DNA of 64,000 nucleotides from Virgibacillus salexigens. Its GTDB lineage: Bacteria > Bacillota > Bacilli > Bacillales > Amphibacillaceae. The notes under the pieces are model-generated. The model searched no databases. It had not been told where the DNA came from and was given only the letters and a program-made list of their open reading frames with translations. The first letter of the stretch is position 1; the number at the start of each line of letters is the position of its first letter. Below, piece by piece: positions 41,361 through 51,280 of the stretch. The translations under genes were made by a program, and so were the position numbers. Where the stretch lies: positions 186,001 through 250,000 of the forward strand of contig NZ_BNEO01000002.1 of the NCBI RefSeq assembly GCF_014905415.1, read 5' to 3'.

Positions 41361-42473
41361 ATGTTGAACTTGCAACAAATCAGAAGAGACTTGCATCGAA
41401 TACCAGAACTTGGTTTTCAAGAAATAAAGACACAACAATACTTGTTAAGCACAATTGACCAGATAAAGACGGACCGTGTTTCTGTTCAACTGTGGAAAAC
41501 AGGAATTTTAGTGTTTGTTGCTGGTAGAGAGCCTGAAAAAACGATTGGTTTTCGCGCGGATATTGATGGATTACCTATAACCGAAAATACGAATTTGCCA
41601 TTTTCCTCTGAACATTCTGGAAGAATGCATGCTTGTGGACATGATTTTCATATGACTATTGCGCTTGGTACACTTGAGCAAGTAATTGAACAACCTATAA
41701 ATGATAATTGCTTATTTGTATTTCAACCTGCAGAAGAGGGACCGGGAGGAGCGCTTCCACTCTTACAATCTAGTGAATTTAACAAATGGCGGCCTGATCT
41801 GATATTTGCTTTGCATGTTGCTCCAGAACTTCCGGTTGGAACGGTATCCAGTAAACCTGGATTACTCTTCGCTAATACTAGCGAATTGTTTTTAGACTTT
41901 ATTGGCAAGGGGGGGCATGCCGCCTACCCGCATCTAACGAAAGACATGACCGTAGCTGCGAGTAGTTTTGTCGTGCAAATGCAGCAGATCGTTTCAAGAA
42001 ACATAAATCCATTAGAAAGTGCAGTCGTAACCATCGGCAAAATGGAAAGTGGTTTTGTCCAGAATGCGATTTCTGAACATGCACGATTAGAAGGAACCAT
42101 CCGCACACAACATCCACAGGCGATTCAAACGGTAAAATCACAAATAGAGAAAATCGTACATGGGTTTGAAATAGCTTATGATTGTTCGATTCAAGTGGAC
42201 TATGGGGCTAATTACTACCAGGTCTATAACGAAACAGCATTCGTGAACCAATTTAAAGATATGATCAAATCTTCAAAGATTACTTACAAGGATGCTGCTG
42301 CAGCAATGACAGGGGAAGACTTTGGTTATATGTTAAAAGACATTCCTGGTTTTATGTTTTGGTTAGGTGTAAACGCCTCTTTTGGTTTGCACCATGCCCA
42401 GTTAAATCCTGATGAAGCTGCATTAGATGTCGGTGTGGAAGCAGTTATCCGTACAATTCAGTGTTTTTCTTGA
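41361..42473 (+). CDS. dapL: N-acetyldiaminopimelate deacetylase DapL (YkuR)
   Basis: A 370-residue M20 metallohydrolase. '[11 protein letters not shown]', 'HACGHDFHM' and '[10 protein letters not shown]' carry the metal ligands and catalytic glutamate. It removes acetate from N-acetyl-LL-diaminopimelate, the last step of the acetylase branch before epimerisation. It is translated right after dapH, with a weak-looking GGGGAC ribosome site that suggests coupling. Confidence 0.93.
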   Translation: MLNLQQIRRDLHRIPELGFQEIKTQQYLLSTIDQIKTDRVSVQLWKTGILVFVAGREPEKTIGFRADIDGLPITENTNLPFSSEHSGRMHACGHDFHMTIALGTLEQVIEQPINDNCLFVFQPAEEGPGGALPLLQSSEFNKWRPDLIFALHVAPELPVGTVSSKPGLLFANTSELFLDFIGKGGHAAYPHLTKDMTVAASSFVVQMQQIVSRNINPLESAVVTIGKMESGFVQNAISEHARLEGTIRTQHPQAIQTVKSQIEKIVHGFEIAYDCSIQVDYGANYYQVYNETAFVNQFKDMIKSSKITYKDAAAAMTGEDFGYMLKDIPGFMFWLGVNASFGLHHAQLNPDEAALDVGVEAVIRTIQCFS

Positions 42474-42545
42474 AAACATGGTATATCTTTATTTCTACTG
42501 TACAACCTAAATGTGTAACTAGTATACATTTAGGAGGCAATAAAG

Positions 42546-42788
42546 ATGGCAAGAATCGGTGTTGAAGAAACCTTAACTGATGTGAAACAAGCATTAACCG
42601 AAATGGGACATGAAGTAGTAGATTTGAGGAATGAAGATGACGCTGCTTATTGCGACTGTTGTATTATCTCAGGTCAAGATAAGAATGTTTTAGGTATGAC
42701 AGAAACCCAGATATCTGGTGCGGTTATTAACGCTAATGGTTTTAACGCAGAAGATGTATGTAATATGGTAAACGACAAATTAGTTTAA
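42546..42788 (+). CDS. ykuS: UPF0180 protein YkuS
   Basis: An 80-residue protein matching YkuS from end to end, with 'RIGVEETLTDVKQALTEMGH' at the start and a 'YCDCCIISGQD' cysteine cluster in the middle. Function is unknown. An AGGAGG ribosome site precedes the ATG. The order dapL-ykuS-ykuV follows B. subtilis without ykuT and ykuU. Confidence 0.9.
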   Translation: MARIGVEETLTDVKQALTEMGHEVVDLRNEDDAAYCDCCIISGQDKNVLGMTETQISGAVINANGFNAEDVCNMVNDKLV

Positions 42789-42884
42789 CCACCTCTACAT
42801 ATCCTGTTCAACGTTCAACGGGAACCATTTCTATAAATAAACATATATAGATATGGAGTTGAATGTCAGGATGGAGGTAGTAAT

Positions 42885-43331
42885 ATGCGTTTACGTGATG
42901 AGATGCCAGAATTACATGGTGGGACGGATTGGTTGAATAGCAAACCCATTACTAAGAAGGACCTGCTTAATTCGGACCCCACTTTTATACATTTTTGGTC
43001 AATCAGTTGTGACTTGTGCAAAAAAGCAATGCCTAATCTGAATCGGATACGGGATACTTATTCAGATCAAATAAAAGTTATTTCCATTCATCACCCACGA
43101 TCAGAAATGGATAAAGATCGAAGGGAGATTCGACGAACGGCTAGTGACCATGGATTGACGGAACCGATTATTATCGATAATCAGGAACGTCTATCAAAGG
43201 CTTTTCGACTTCATTATGTTCCATCTTATTTTTTATTTGATCATTCAGGTATCCTACGATTTGTTCAGAGAGGGAACAGCAATACCAGCTTGCTTGAAAA
43301 ACGTATCAAACGTATAATAACAAATCCATAA
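42885..43331 (+). CDS. ykuV: Thiol-disulfide oxidoreductase YkuV
   Basis: A 148-residue thioredoxin-like protein with the active site 'WSISCDLCKKAMP' (Cys 42 and 45) and the cis-proline region 'VPSYFLFD'. No signal peptide or membrane anchor is present, so it acts in the cytoplasm, as B. subtilis YkuV does. The ATG has a GGAGG ribosome site. A strong terminator follows. Confidence 0.88.
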   Translation: MRLRDEMPELHGGTDWLNSKPITKKDLLNSDPTFIHFWSISCDLCKKAMPNLNRIRDTYSDQIKVISIHHPRSEMDKDRREIRRTASDHGLTEPIIIDNQERLSKAFRLHYVPSYFLFDHSGILRFVQRGNSNTSLLEKRIKRIITNP

Positions 43332-43339
43332 ATAAGGTC

Positions 43340-43375
43340 AATCCTCTTACAACCTCGTTGTAAGAGGATTTTTTG
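43340..43375 (+). terminator. Terminator after ykuV
   Basis: A perfect 14-bp stem (43340-43353 with 43357-43370), a three-base loop and six T. Confidence 0.92.
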
Positions 43376-43510
43376 TATAAAAACGTTAGTAAATAAATTA
43401 AAATTACCAACTTAAAAAAATTTTAAAAAATTGAGTAAAAACAGTAGAAATTTATTTCGTAACCCGTTATATTAGTTATTACGGAATTCAACTAAAGGGA
43501 GGGAAAGCAC

Positions 43511-45262
43511 ATGGATACGTTTAAAAAACTAAAACAATTTTTTTGGCCTTACAAAAAATATTTTCTTTTATCGATCTTCTTTTTATTCTTTGTCACCGTT
43601 ATCACCGTTGTCTACCCAATTATTTTACAGCAGACCATCGATATCGTTGTCTTAGCAGACCGTTACGAGTTAATTCCCTATATTTCAGCTGTCTTTTTAC
43701 TACTGATGATTATTAAAGGGGTGGCAACATTTTATCATCAGTATTTAGGAGATTTATTTGGTATAACGGCTGTATATAAATTAAGAGATGAATTGTATAA
43801 TAAGCTTCAAAAGTTATCATTTAAGTATTATGATAATGCAAAAACAGGGGATATCATGTCAAGATTAACAGCTGATGTGGAAGGCTTTCGATTTTTTCTG
43901 TCATTTGGATTTTCAGAATTAATACGTATTGTACTCCTGATTGTCGTTAGTCTTAGTGTTATGTTTTATTTTTCTACACCGCTTGCATTGGTAACGATGG
44001 CCGCCATGCCATTTTTAGGTGTTGTTGTTTATCAGTTTGACAAACGTGTTCACCCTGCGTTTAGAAAAATCCGCAAATCTTTCGGGAGGTTAAATACCAG
44101 AGTACAAGAGAATATAAGTGGAATGAATACAGTTAAATCCTTGTCTAGAGAGGATTTTGAAATTGGGCGATTTTCCAATAGTAATGATAACTACCGACAA
44201 AACTACTTAAAAACGTCGTATATCTGGTCTAAATATTTTCCTTTAATGGAGTTTATCGGCAATTTTTGTGCAATAGCATTACTGGCATACGGTGGATACC
44301 TAGTTGTTGATGGTCAATTATCAATTGGTGCTTTAGTAGCCTTCTTTAGTTTAGTTTGGTATATTATGGGGCCATTGATGAACTTAGGGTTTGTAGTAAA
44401 CCAATTTTCACAAGCAAAAGCTTCAGCAGAGAGGCTTTTAGAGATTTTGGAAGCAAAAGAAGATATTACAGAAGAAAATACCGCAATTAATCAAAGAATA
44501 GAAGGCAGTGTGACATTTGACCATGTTACGTTAACATATTCAAAGGATGATGATTCTGCGCTTAAAGATATTAGCTTTGACGCGCCTTCAGGAAAAGTAA
44601 TTGGATTGATAGGTTCTACTGGTTCTGGAAAAACGAGTATCACACAACTAATTACCAGATTTTATGAGCCAGAAAAAGGAGAAGTTCGTATTGATGGTAG
44701 GCCGGTATCAGATTACCAACTAAAGACGTTACGAAAAGCAATTGGCTTCGTACTACAGGAACCTTTTTTGTTTTCAACCTCGATAAAGGCTAATATAGCT
44801 TACGGTGCTCCGGATGTATCTGAAGAACAGATAATTGATGCAGCAAAACGAGCGCAAGCTCATGACTTTATTATGAAAATGCCGAATGGCTATGAAACAA
44901 TGCTAGGTGAGAGAGGGATGGGATTATCAGGTGGTCAGAAGCAGCGAATTGCTATCGCAAGAGCAATCTGTATAAATCCAAGCATTTTAGTTTTAGACGA
45001 TGCAACCTCTGCTGTAGATATGGAGACGGAATTCAAAATTCAACAAGCATTAAAAGAAGTAATGAAGGGGAGAACTTCTTTTATCATTGCACATCGTATT
45101 TCTTCTTTAAAACATGCAGATGAAATTCTAGTGTTGGAAGACGGCGAAGTAATTGAACGAGGGACACATGATTTTCTCGTGGAAAATCAAGGAACATATC
45201 AGCGAATATATAATATCCAATATCGGGATCGGGAAGAAATTATGAAGCGACAACGTGCTTAA
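43511..45262 (+). CDS. yknU: ABC exporter half-transporter, YknU-like
   Basis: A 583-residue half-transporter with six membrane segments (to about 310) and an ATPase domain. The P-loop is 'GSTGSGKTS', the signature 'LSGGQKQR', and Walker B 'ILVLDDATSAVD'. The catalytic glutamate after Walker B is Asp, so its own ATP site is degenerate. Together with the next gene it forms a heterodimer of the YknU/YknV or BmrC/BmrD kind. It starts with an AAGGGAGGG ribosome site. Substrate unknown; the family exports drugs or peptides. Confidence 0.85.
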   Translation: MDTFKKLKQFFWPYKKYFLLSIFFLFFVTVITVVYPIILQQTIDIVVLADRYELIPYISAVFLLLMIIKGVATFYHQYLGDLFGITAVYKLRDELYNKLQKLSFKYYDNAKTGDIMSRLTADVEGFRFFLSFGFSELIRIVLLIVVSLSVMFYFSTPLALVTMAAMPFLGVVVYQFDKRVHPAFRKIRKSFGRLNTRVQENISGMNTVKSLSREDFEIGRFSNSNDNYRQNYLKTSYIWSKYFPLMEFIGNFCAIALLAYGGYLVVDGQLSIGALVAFFSLVWYIMGPLMNLGFVVNQFSQAKASAERLLEILEAKEDITEENTAINQRIEGSVTFDHVTLTYSKDDDSALKDISFDAPSGKVIGLIGSTGSGKTSITQLITRFYEPEKGEVRIDGRPVSDYQLKTLRKAIGFVLQEPFLFSTSIKANIAYGAPDVSEEQIIDAAKRAQAHDFIMKMPNGYETMLGERGMGLSGGQKQRIAIARAICINPSILVLDDATSAVDMETEFKIQQALKEVMKGRTSFIIAHRISSLKHADEILVLEDGEVIERGTHDFLVENQGTYQRIYNIQYRDREEIMKRQRA

Positions 45263-45276
45263 AAAGGGGGATTGTT

Positions 45277-47115
45277 ATGGCTAAAGGATCCAATGAAGTA
45301 GAAAGTAAGCATTTGCAGCGCTTTCATTATACGTTAGATCAAGCGATTGAGAAGCCATTTAATTGGAAACAGATGTGGCGATTATTAGTTTATTTAAAGC
45401 CTTATTCCAAAAATTATTTACCTGCTGCAGTAATAGCTATGCTTATATCGACTGCGGTGAGACTAATTGTTCCAATCTTAATTGGTAAGGTAGCAATTGA
45501 TGTGGCAATTGCTGATAAGGATATAACCATGTTAACCTACCTAGTTATTGGTATCGGGGTATTGTATTTATTAAGTTATGTAGGAAATGTATATCGAATC
45601 AAGTGGGTAAATATTTTAGGACAAAACGTGATTTATGATATAAGGCAGCATCTATTTTCTCATATTCAACGATTGTCTCATCGCTTTTTTGATTCAAGAT
45701 CAGCTGGATCGATCTTGGTCAGGATTATGAATGATATTAATTCTCTTCAAGAGTTATTTACAAACGGTATTATAAACTTACTTATGGATGTGGTCACACT
45801 TGTTGGGATTATTGTAATTCTATTTGTATTGAGCCCTAAACTAGCATTAGCCATTATGGTAATCTTACCGTTGATGTTTTATCTAACTACAAAATTGAGA
45901 CGAATGATTCGACGGTCATGGCAATCGGTGCGCATCCAACAATCTCGTATGAACTCTCATTTAAATGAAGGATTACAGGGGATGCGTATCACGCAATCAT
46001 TTTCTCAGGAAGCAGAGAATGGTGAATATTTTCATGGGGTAAATACCGATAATTTCAATAGTTGGAAAGATGCTACTAAAAAAAGCGCTATGTTTCGCCC
46101 TTTTGTAGAAATGAGTAATGCGATTGGCACAATTATTTTAATAGCTTATGGATCTTATTTAATTTTAGTAGGAGTTGAAAACGGAGGAATTGAAATCGGT
46201 GATTTTGTCACTTTCGCCTTTTTTATTGGAATGTTTTGGGACCCTATTTCTAGATTAGGCCAGATGTATAATCAAATGTTAATGGCAATGGCAGCATCTG
46301 AACGGATTTTTGAATTTCTCGATGAACGTCCGAATGTGAAAGAGCAAGAGGGGGCTCATGAGTTTATAGATATGATTGGGGATATCGAATTCGATAAAGT
46401 CGAATTCTCTTATGACCAAGAACGCATCGCATTACATGAAATTTCGATTCATATTCAAGCTGGTCAAACTATTGCATTAGTTGGACATACGGGAAGTGGG
46501 AAGTCTACCATTGCTAACTTAATAAGCCGGTTTTATGATCCTACAAAAGGAACGGTAAAAATAGATGGCTATGATTTAAAACAAGTAACGCTAGCGAGTT
46601 TACGTAGCAAAATAAGTGTTGTACTGCAAGACACATTTATATTTTCAGGTACGATTATGGAAAATATTCGTTTTGGAAACCCCAATGCTACGAATGAAGA
46701 AGTCATTCAGGCAGCAAAGGTAGTAGGAGCAGATGAGTTTATACAGCGATTGGCAAACGGGTATGAAACAGAAGTAGAAGAAAGAGGGAATATATTATCG
46801 GCAGGAGAGAGGCAACTCTTATCATTTGCTAGAGCATTGTTAGCAAATCCGAGCATTCTAATATTAGATGAAGCAACGGCAAGTATTGATACAGAAACAG
46901 AAGTGAAAATTCAGGAAGCATTGGGACGGTTACTGAAGGGGAGGACTGCAATTATCATTGCACATCGTCTATCTACTATACGTGAAGCAGACACAATATT
47001 TGTTTTAGAGCAGGGGCGTGTTTTAGAAAGTGGAAGTCATGAAGAATTAATGGATAAACGTGAAGAGTATTTCAGTCTTGTGAAGTCACAATTTCAAATG
47101 TTGGATGCGATGTAG
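45277..47115 (+). CDS. yknV: ABC exporter half-transporter, YknV-like
   Basis: A 612-residue half-transporter with an N-terminal extension, six membrane segments (to about 340) and an ATPase domain. The P-loop is 'GHTGSGKST', the signature is altered to 'LSAGERQL', and Walker B is 'ILILDEATASID' with the catalytic Glu intact. In the heterodimer the canonical ATP site is therefore made of this P-loop and Walker B with YknU's LSGGQ, and the other site is degenerate. It follows yknU by 14 bp with an AAAAGGGGG ribosome site. Confidence 0.85.
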   Translation: MAKGSNEVESKHLQRFHYTLDQAIEKPFNWKQMWRLLVYLKPYSKNYLPAAVIAMLISTAVRLIVPILIGKVAIDVAIADKDITMLTYLVIGIGVLYLLSYVGNVYRIKWVNILGQNVIYDIRQHLFSHIQRLSHRFFDSRSAGSILVRIMNDINSLQELFTNGIINLLMDVVTLVGIIVILFVLSPKLALAIMVILPLMFYLTTKLRRMIRRSWQSVRIQQSRMNSHLNEGLQGMRITQSFSQEAENGEYFHGVNTDNFNSWKDATKKSAMFRPFVEMSNAIGTIILIAYGSYLILVGVENGGIEIGDFVTFAFFIGMFWDPISRLGQMYNQMLMAMAASERIFEFLDERPNVKEQEGAHEFIDMIGDIEFDKVEFSYDQERIALHEISIHIQAGQTIALVGHTGSGKSTIANLISRFYDPTKGTVKIDGYDLKQVTLASLRSKISVVLQDTFIFSGTIMENIRFGNPNATNEEVIQAAKVVGADEFIQRLANGYETEVEERGNILSAGERQLLSFARALLANPSILILDEATASIDTETEVKIQEALGRLLKGRTAIIIAHRLSTIREADTIFVLEQGRVLESGSHEELMDKREEYFSLVKSQFQMLDAM

Positions 47116-47121
47116 TAAATA

Positions 47122-47156
47122 GAAAGGGAGCTTGTAAAGTAAAGCTCCCTTTCTTG
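47122..47156 (+). terminator. Terminator after the ABC exporter operon
   Basis: GAAAGGGAGCTT and AAGCTCCCTTTC form a 12-bp stem followed by a T-rich tail. Confidence 0.82.
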
Positions 47157-47218
47157 CTTTTAACTTTCGTTAAAACTATGGTAAGCTATGGATATAGCTA
47201 AGTGATGGAGGAACTAGA

Positions 47219-47884
47219 ATGAAACGAGAATTTGCAGTTATTGGACTAGGGAGATTTGGTGGAAGTATTTGTCGGGAGTTAAGTATGGAGGGAATGGAAG
47301 TTCTCGCTATTGATAATAATGAAGATCGAATAAATGAATTTAAGAACATTGCTTCACACGCCGTTATTGCTGATTCGACCGATGAAGCATCTCTTAAAGA
47401 ATTAGGCATTAAGAATATTGATCATGTGATTGTTGCCATTGGTGATGATATTCAAGCAAGTATTCTTACCACGGTTATATTAACAGATCTTGGCATTAAA
47501 AAGATTACGGTAAAGGCACAAAATGATTATCATGAAAAGATACTTAATAAAATTGGGGCGAATCAAGTAGTTCATCCTGAACGAGATATGGGGAAACGCA
47601 TTGCGCATAATATCATTTCCAATAATATTTTAGATTACTTAGAATTATCAGATGATCATAGTATCGTTGAAGTTAAAGTCGGAAATAAAATGCTTGGGAG
47701 AACGCTTGCAGATTTAGATATTCGTGCTAATTATGGTTGTAACGTTGTCGCTGTAAAACAAGGGAAGGATATTAACGTTTCTCCAAGTGCTGACCACAGT
47801 TTTTCAGAAGGGGATGTTTTGATTGTAATAGGCGCTGATAAGGACATTTCCAGATTTGAAAAACATTTAGTTATCGAGGATTAA
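47219..47884 (+). CDS. ktrC: K+ uptake regulatory subunit KtrC (RCK)
   Basis: A 221-residue cytosolic protein with an N-terminal Rossmann RCK domain ('GLGRFGGSI' near 9-17; acidic 'IDNN' at strand 2) and a C-terminal RCK_C domain (about 140-220). It forms the octameric ring that gates a Ktr pore through ATP/ADP; RCK_C domains of KtrA/KtrC bind c-di-AMP. The likely pore partner is KtrD at 25878. It precedes rnjA, as in B. subtilis. A GGAGG ribosome site lies before the ATG. Confidence 0.9.
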   Translation: MKREFAVIGLGRFGGSICRELSMEGMEVLAIDNNEDRINEFKNIASHAVIADSTDEASLKELGIKNIDHVIVAIGDDIQASILTTVILTDLGIKKITVKAQNDYHEKILNKIGANQVVHPERDMGKRIAHNIISNNILDYLELSDDHSIVEVKVGNKMLGRTLADLDIRANYGCNVVAVKQGKDINVSPSADHSFSEGDVLIVIGADKDISRFEKHLVIED

Positions 47885-47922
47885 AAAAACAGCCAGATGT
47901 AAGCCATCTGGCTGTTTTTTTT
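47883..47922. terminator. Bidirectional terminator between ktrC and rnjA
   Basis: AAAAAACAGCCAGATG and CATCTGGCTGTTTTTT form a stem of about 16 bp with a five-base loop and T runs both ways. It covers the last bases of rnjA. Confidence 0.92.
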
Positions 47923-49588
47923 AAACTTCCATAATGATAGGTAGTACCATCGGTCTCCGTTTTGTTTTTTCATAAAGAAATGGTGCAATTGTGTCTGTAA
48001 TTTCATTTTTAATTTCTGACCACTGGGACGTTTTGCGTTCCATTACTTTATCTAAATGATTGGAGACAAGTTTTTGTGCTTCGTTAATTAGATCTTCAGA
48101 TTCTCTCATATAAACAAATCCACGAGAGATAATATCTGGACCTGCAGATATTTTAAATTCTTTCATGTTGATGCTAACAACAACGATTACCAATCCTTCT
48201 TCAGATAGAATTCGGCGATCGCGAAGCACAATATTTCCAATATCGCCAATTCCGCTTCCATCTACATAAATAGATCCAGAAGGTATTTTGCCTGCGATAA
48301 TAGCGGTATCTTTTCCAAGTGCCAGCACATCACCGTTATCCATTATAAATGAATTTGCTGGTTCAACATCACAGGATTCTGCTAATTTCATATGCTCTTT
48401 CAGCATACGATATTCACCATGAATCGGCATGAAATGTTTAGGCTTAATTAGTCTTAACATTAATTTTTGTTCTTCTTGGCTACCATGGCCAGAAGTATGA
48501 ATATTGCTTAATTTTCCATGAATGACATCTGCACCTGCACGATACAATTTATTGATTGTACGACCGACGCTAATTGTATTTCCAGGGATTGGAGAAGAAG
48601 AAAATACAACTGTATCACCAGGGATAATTTGGATTTGCCGATGTGTCCCATTTGCAATTCGAGAAAGAGCTGCCATTGGCTCACCTTGTGAACCCGTACA
48701 AAGTATGGTTACCTCTTGTGCAGGCAATCGATTGATTTGATTCGCATCGATAAATGTGTTTTTAGGAGCCTGAATATAACCTAACTCTTGTCCAAGGTTG
48801 ATAGCTGATTCCATACTCCTGCCAAAAACAGCAATCTTTCTATTGTTTTTAACAGCTGCTTCTACAACTTGTTGAAGTCGGTAGATATTCGATGCAAATG
48901 TAGCAAAAATTACTCTACCATCTACTCTGCTGAAAATATCCTTTATGTTGCTTCCAACTACTTTCTCAGACATAGTAAAACCTGGAACTTCACTATTGGT
49001 ACTGTCTGATAATAAACAGAGGACACCTTCATTGCCGATTTCTGCCATTTTAGATAAATTAGCAGGTTCACCAACAGGAGTAAAATCAAACTTGAAATCA
49101 CCTGTATGCACTATATTTCCAGGGGGTGTTTTTACAACAATACCATAAGCATCGGGAATACTGTGTGTCGTTAAGAAAAAGCTTACGGAAGTTTTACGGA
49201 ATTTAATAATATCGTCTTCTTGAATGGTATTTAATTTAGCATTTCTTAATAGACCGTGTTCGTCTAATTTGTTTCGAATTAATCCGATCGCAAGTTTACC
49301 AGCATAAATTGGCACATTAATTTCACGCAGAAGATATGGGATTCCCCCAATATGGTCTTCGTGTCCATGAGTGATAAATAATCCTTTGATTTTATCTTGG
49401 TTCTGCACGAGATACGTATAATCAGGAATGACATAGTCAATTCCGAGTAATTCATCTTCAGGGAATTTAATTCCTGCATCAATTAAGATGATTTCATCCT
49501 GAAATTGCACCCCGTACGTGTTTTTACCGATTTCACCAAGGCCGCCTAACGCAAATACAGCAGCCTGGTCATTCTTTACAAATTTCAT
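47921..49588 (-). CDS. rnjA: Ribonuclease J1
   Basis: A 555-residue metallo-beta-lactamase/beta-CASP nuclease. '[11 protein letters not shown]' carries the zinc ligands, 'HTGDFKFD' and 'PIHGEYRML' the further metal and beta-CASP motifs. RNase J1 is the 5'-3' exonuclease and endonuclease at the core of mRNA decay and 16S rRNA maturation. Length matches the family. It follows rpoY after 3 bp, so its ribosome site lies in the end of rpoY and expression is coupled. Confidence 0.97.
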   Translation of the reverse strand: MKFVKNDQAAVFALGGLGEIGKNTYGVQFQDEIILIDAGIKFPEDELLGIDYVIPDYTYLVQNQDKIKGLFITHGHEDHIGGIPYLLREINVPIYAGKLAIGLIRNKLDEHGLLRNAKLNTIQEDDIIKFRKTSVSFFLTTHSIPDAYGIVVKTPPGNIVHTGDFKFDFTPVGEPANLSKMAEIGNEGVLCLLSDSTNSEVPGFTMSEKVVGSNIKDIFSRVDGRVIFATFASNIYRLQQVVEAAVKNNRKIAVFGRSMESAINLGQELGYIQAPKNTFIDANQINRLPAQEVTILCTGSQGEPMAALSRIANGTHRQIQIIPGDTVVFSSSPIPGNTISVGRTINKLYRAGADVIHGKLSNIHTSGHGSQEEQKLMLRLIKPKHFMPIHGEYRMLKEHMKLAESCDVEPANSFIMDNGDVLALGKDTAIIAGKIPSGSIYVDGSGIGDIGNIVLRDRRILSEEGLVIVVVSINMKEFKISAGPDIISRGFVYMRESEDLINEAQKLVSNHLDKVMERKTSQWSEIKNEITDTIAPFLYEKTKRRPMVLPIIMEV

Positions 49589-49591
49589 TGG

Positions 49592-49801
49592 TTAGATATT
49601 CTCCACAGTAAAATCGTCGGATAGCTTTTCATAGTCTAAATGTGCGTCATTCACTTCTTGGATAAATTCGATATTATACTTGCGTTCGTTTAATTTTGTT
49701 CTTACTTGTCTTACGGATTCGCCTTCTACATAAACACTTTTTGTACGTTCACGAACTGGAATTTCATCAGGCAGTTCTTGATATAATACTTTATAAATCA
49801 T
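49592..49801 (-). CDS. rpoY: RNA polymerase epsilon subunit RpoY (YkzG)
   Basis: A 69-residue protein ('MIYKVLYQELPDEIPVRERT' at the start) matching the small epsilon subunit found in Firmicute RNA polymerase. I start it at the ATG at 49801, with an AAGGAGAG ribosome site, which gives the family's usual length; the longer upstream frame has none. It is the first gene of an operon with rnjA, as in B. subtilis. Confidence 0.95.
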   Translation of the reverse strand: MIYKVLYQELPDEIPVRERTKSVYVEGESVRQVRTKLNERKYNIEFIQEVNDAHLDYEKLSDDFTVENI

Positions 49802-49983
49802 CTCATCTCTCCTTGAATATTCACTCTTATTTTTCTTTCTTAATAACACGATTTTGATTTGCTAAATTATTGATATACCTTCAAACAAGAAATCACGAGT
49901 GAAAAGGTATTCCGTCAGTTTCCGATATTCCGCTTTATTCGATTTCCGATATTATGATACCTTTATTGTTGTGATTGGTAATA

Positions 49984-50079
49984 TCAATGGTAGTCTTTCT
50001 TACAAGTTGTAGGTACACGTCCTTGGCCTAAAAAGTCTTTCCAGCGTTTCTTGAGCTTTTCTTTTAGGCGTTTCAACAT
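49984..50079 (-). CDS. Cationic peptide of 31 residues, unknown
   Basis: An ATG with a GAAAGGAGC ribosome site (about nine bases upstream) opens a 31-codon frame. The first 15 residues are a lysine/arginine-rich amphipathic helix ('MLKRLKEKLKKRWKDFLGQG'), followed by a short tail with one cysteine. It sits in the 507-bp gap between rpoY and ykrA, upstream of rpoY on the same strand. I recognise no family. The rest of this gap is A+T-rich and holds no other gene that I can support. Confidence 0.45.
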   Translation of the reverse strand: MLKRLKEKLKKRWKDFLGQGRVPTTCKKDYH

Positions 50080-50308
50080 GACGTTACAGCTCCTTTCACA
50101 TAGTTAAGAAAAGCAAGAAAAACGTTCTACCGATCCAATCCCTCTTATCTATAGTATAGTATGAGTAGAGGAATATTGAAATAAAAATACTTTATTTCTT
50201 TAAAAAAATATTTATTATTGCTTCACAGACTTCTTTCTGATACACTGCTATACTTAGTTTTAACAGAGAATGAATTCTTATACATCAAGATATAAAGGAG
50301 AGTATATT

Positions 50309-51082
50309 ATGCATAACAAAATCGTATTTTTTGATATTGACGGCACTATTTTAGATCACGATAAGCAAATCCCGCTGTCTACAAAAAAATCAATCCAAAA
50401 ATTGAAGGAGAATGGTGTTTATGTTGCTATAGCTACTGGCAGAGCGCCATTTATGTTTGAAGATATTCGAAAAGAACTTCAAATCGAATCCTATGTTAGT
50501 TTTAATGGTCAATATGTTGTGTTTGAAGGAGAAACAGTTTACGAAAATCCAATTGCTAAAGAGGAGTTAACAAATTTATACCGAAAAACGGCACAGATGG
50601 AATATCCGATCGTCTTCATGAATAACCAGGAAATGCGTGCTTCTGTCGGAAATCATCCATTTATCACGGAGAGTATGGGTAGTTTGAAATTTGATTACCC
50701 AAAAGTTGACCCTGAATTTTATCAATCAAATAAAATACACCAAGCATTGTTGTTCTGTGAAAAAGAGGAAGAAGCACCGTTTGTTCAAAGCCATGATCAA
50801 CTTCACTTTTTACGCTGGCATGATTATTCATGTGATATTCTACCTAGCGGTGGTTCAAAAGCAGTCGGGGTAGAGAAGTTAATTCAGGCCAGTGGATTAG
50901 ATATAAAAGATACGTTTGCATTTGGTGATGGACTAAATGATATTGAAATGATAAAAGAAACTGGAACAGGTATTGCAATGGGGAATGCTGTACCGGAATT
51001 GAAAAAGGTTGCTGATTTCACAACAGATTCAGTTGATCTTGACGGTATTCAAAAAGGATTAGCGTATTTCCAGTTAGTCTAA
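50309..51082 (+). CDS. ykrA: HAD-family hydrolase, Cof-type (YkrA)
   Basis: A 257-residue HAD phosphatase with a type IIB cap. Motif I is 'FFDIDGTIL', motif II 'IATGR', motif III the lysine in 'SGGSKAVGVE', and motif IV 'FGDGLNDIEM'. Cof-type enzymes dephosphorylate sugar phosphates or nucleotides; the substrate here is unknown. Start at the ATG at 50309 with AAAGGAGAG upstream rather than 13 codons earlier. The location next to def and rpoY matches YkrA. Confidence 0.9.
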   Translation: MHNKIVFFDIDGTILDHDKQIPLSTKKSIQKLKENGVYVAIATGRAPFMFEDIRKELQIESYVSFNGQYVVFEGETVYENPIAKEELTNLYRKTAQMEYPIVFMNNQEMRASVGNHPFITESMGSLKFDYPKVDPEFYQSNKIHQALLFCEKEEEAPFVQSHDQLHFLRWHDYSCDILPSGGSKAVGVEKLIQASGLDIKDTFAFGDGLNDIEMIKETGTGIAMGNAVPELKKVADFTTDSVDLDGIQKGLAYFQLV

Positions 51083-51089
51083 AATGGCG

Positions 51090-51246
51090 CTGAAATATTA
51101 TGAAACCGAATATTCTAATAGAGGAGGTTTTCTCCAGCAGGGTCTTGGCAAATGGGCAAGGGGCTAATTTGTTAAACAACAAATTTATAAATCCGAACTA
51201 TTCGTACGAGGTATTTGGTATCCTCAGATGATAGTTCGGATCCTTT
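51090..51246 (+). other. Structured 3' region of ykrA with terminator
   Basis: After ykrA lie a purine-rich GAGGAGG stretch, a near-palindrome (AATTTGTT-AAAC-AACAAATT) and an 11-bp stem (51191-51201 with 51231-51241) with a 29-base loop and a T-rich tail. The last can terminate ykrA and def from opposite sides. The rest has no gene that I can support. Confidence 0.6.
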
Positions 51247-51280
51247 TCTAAACTATTTTGCGTTAACAGAGTACAAGAGG

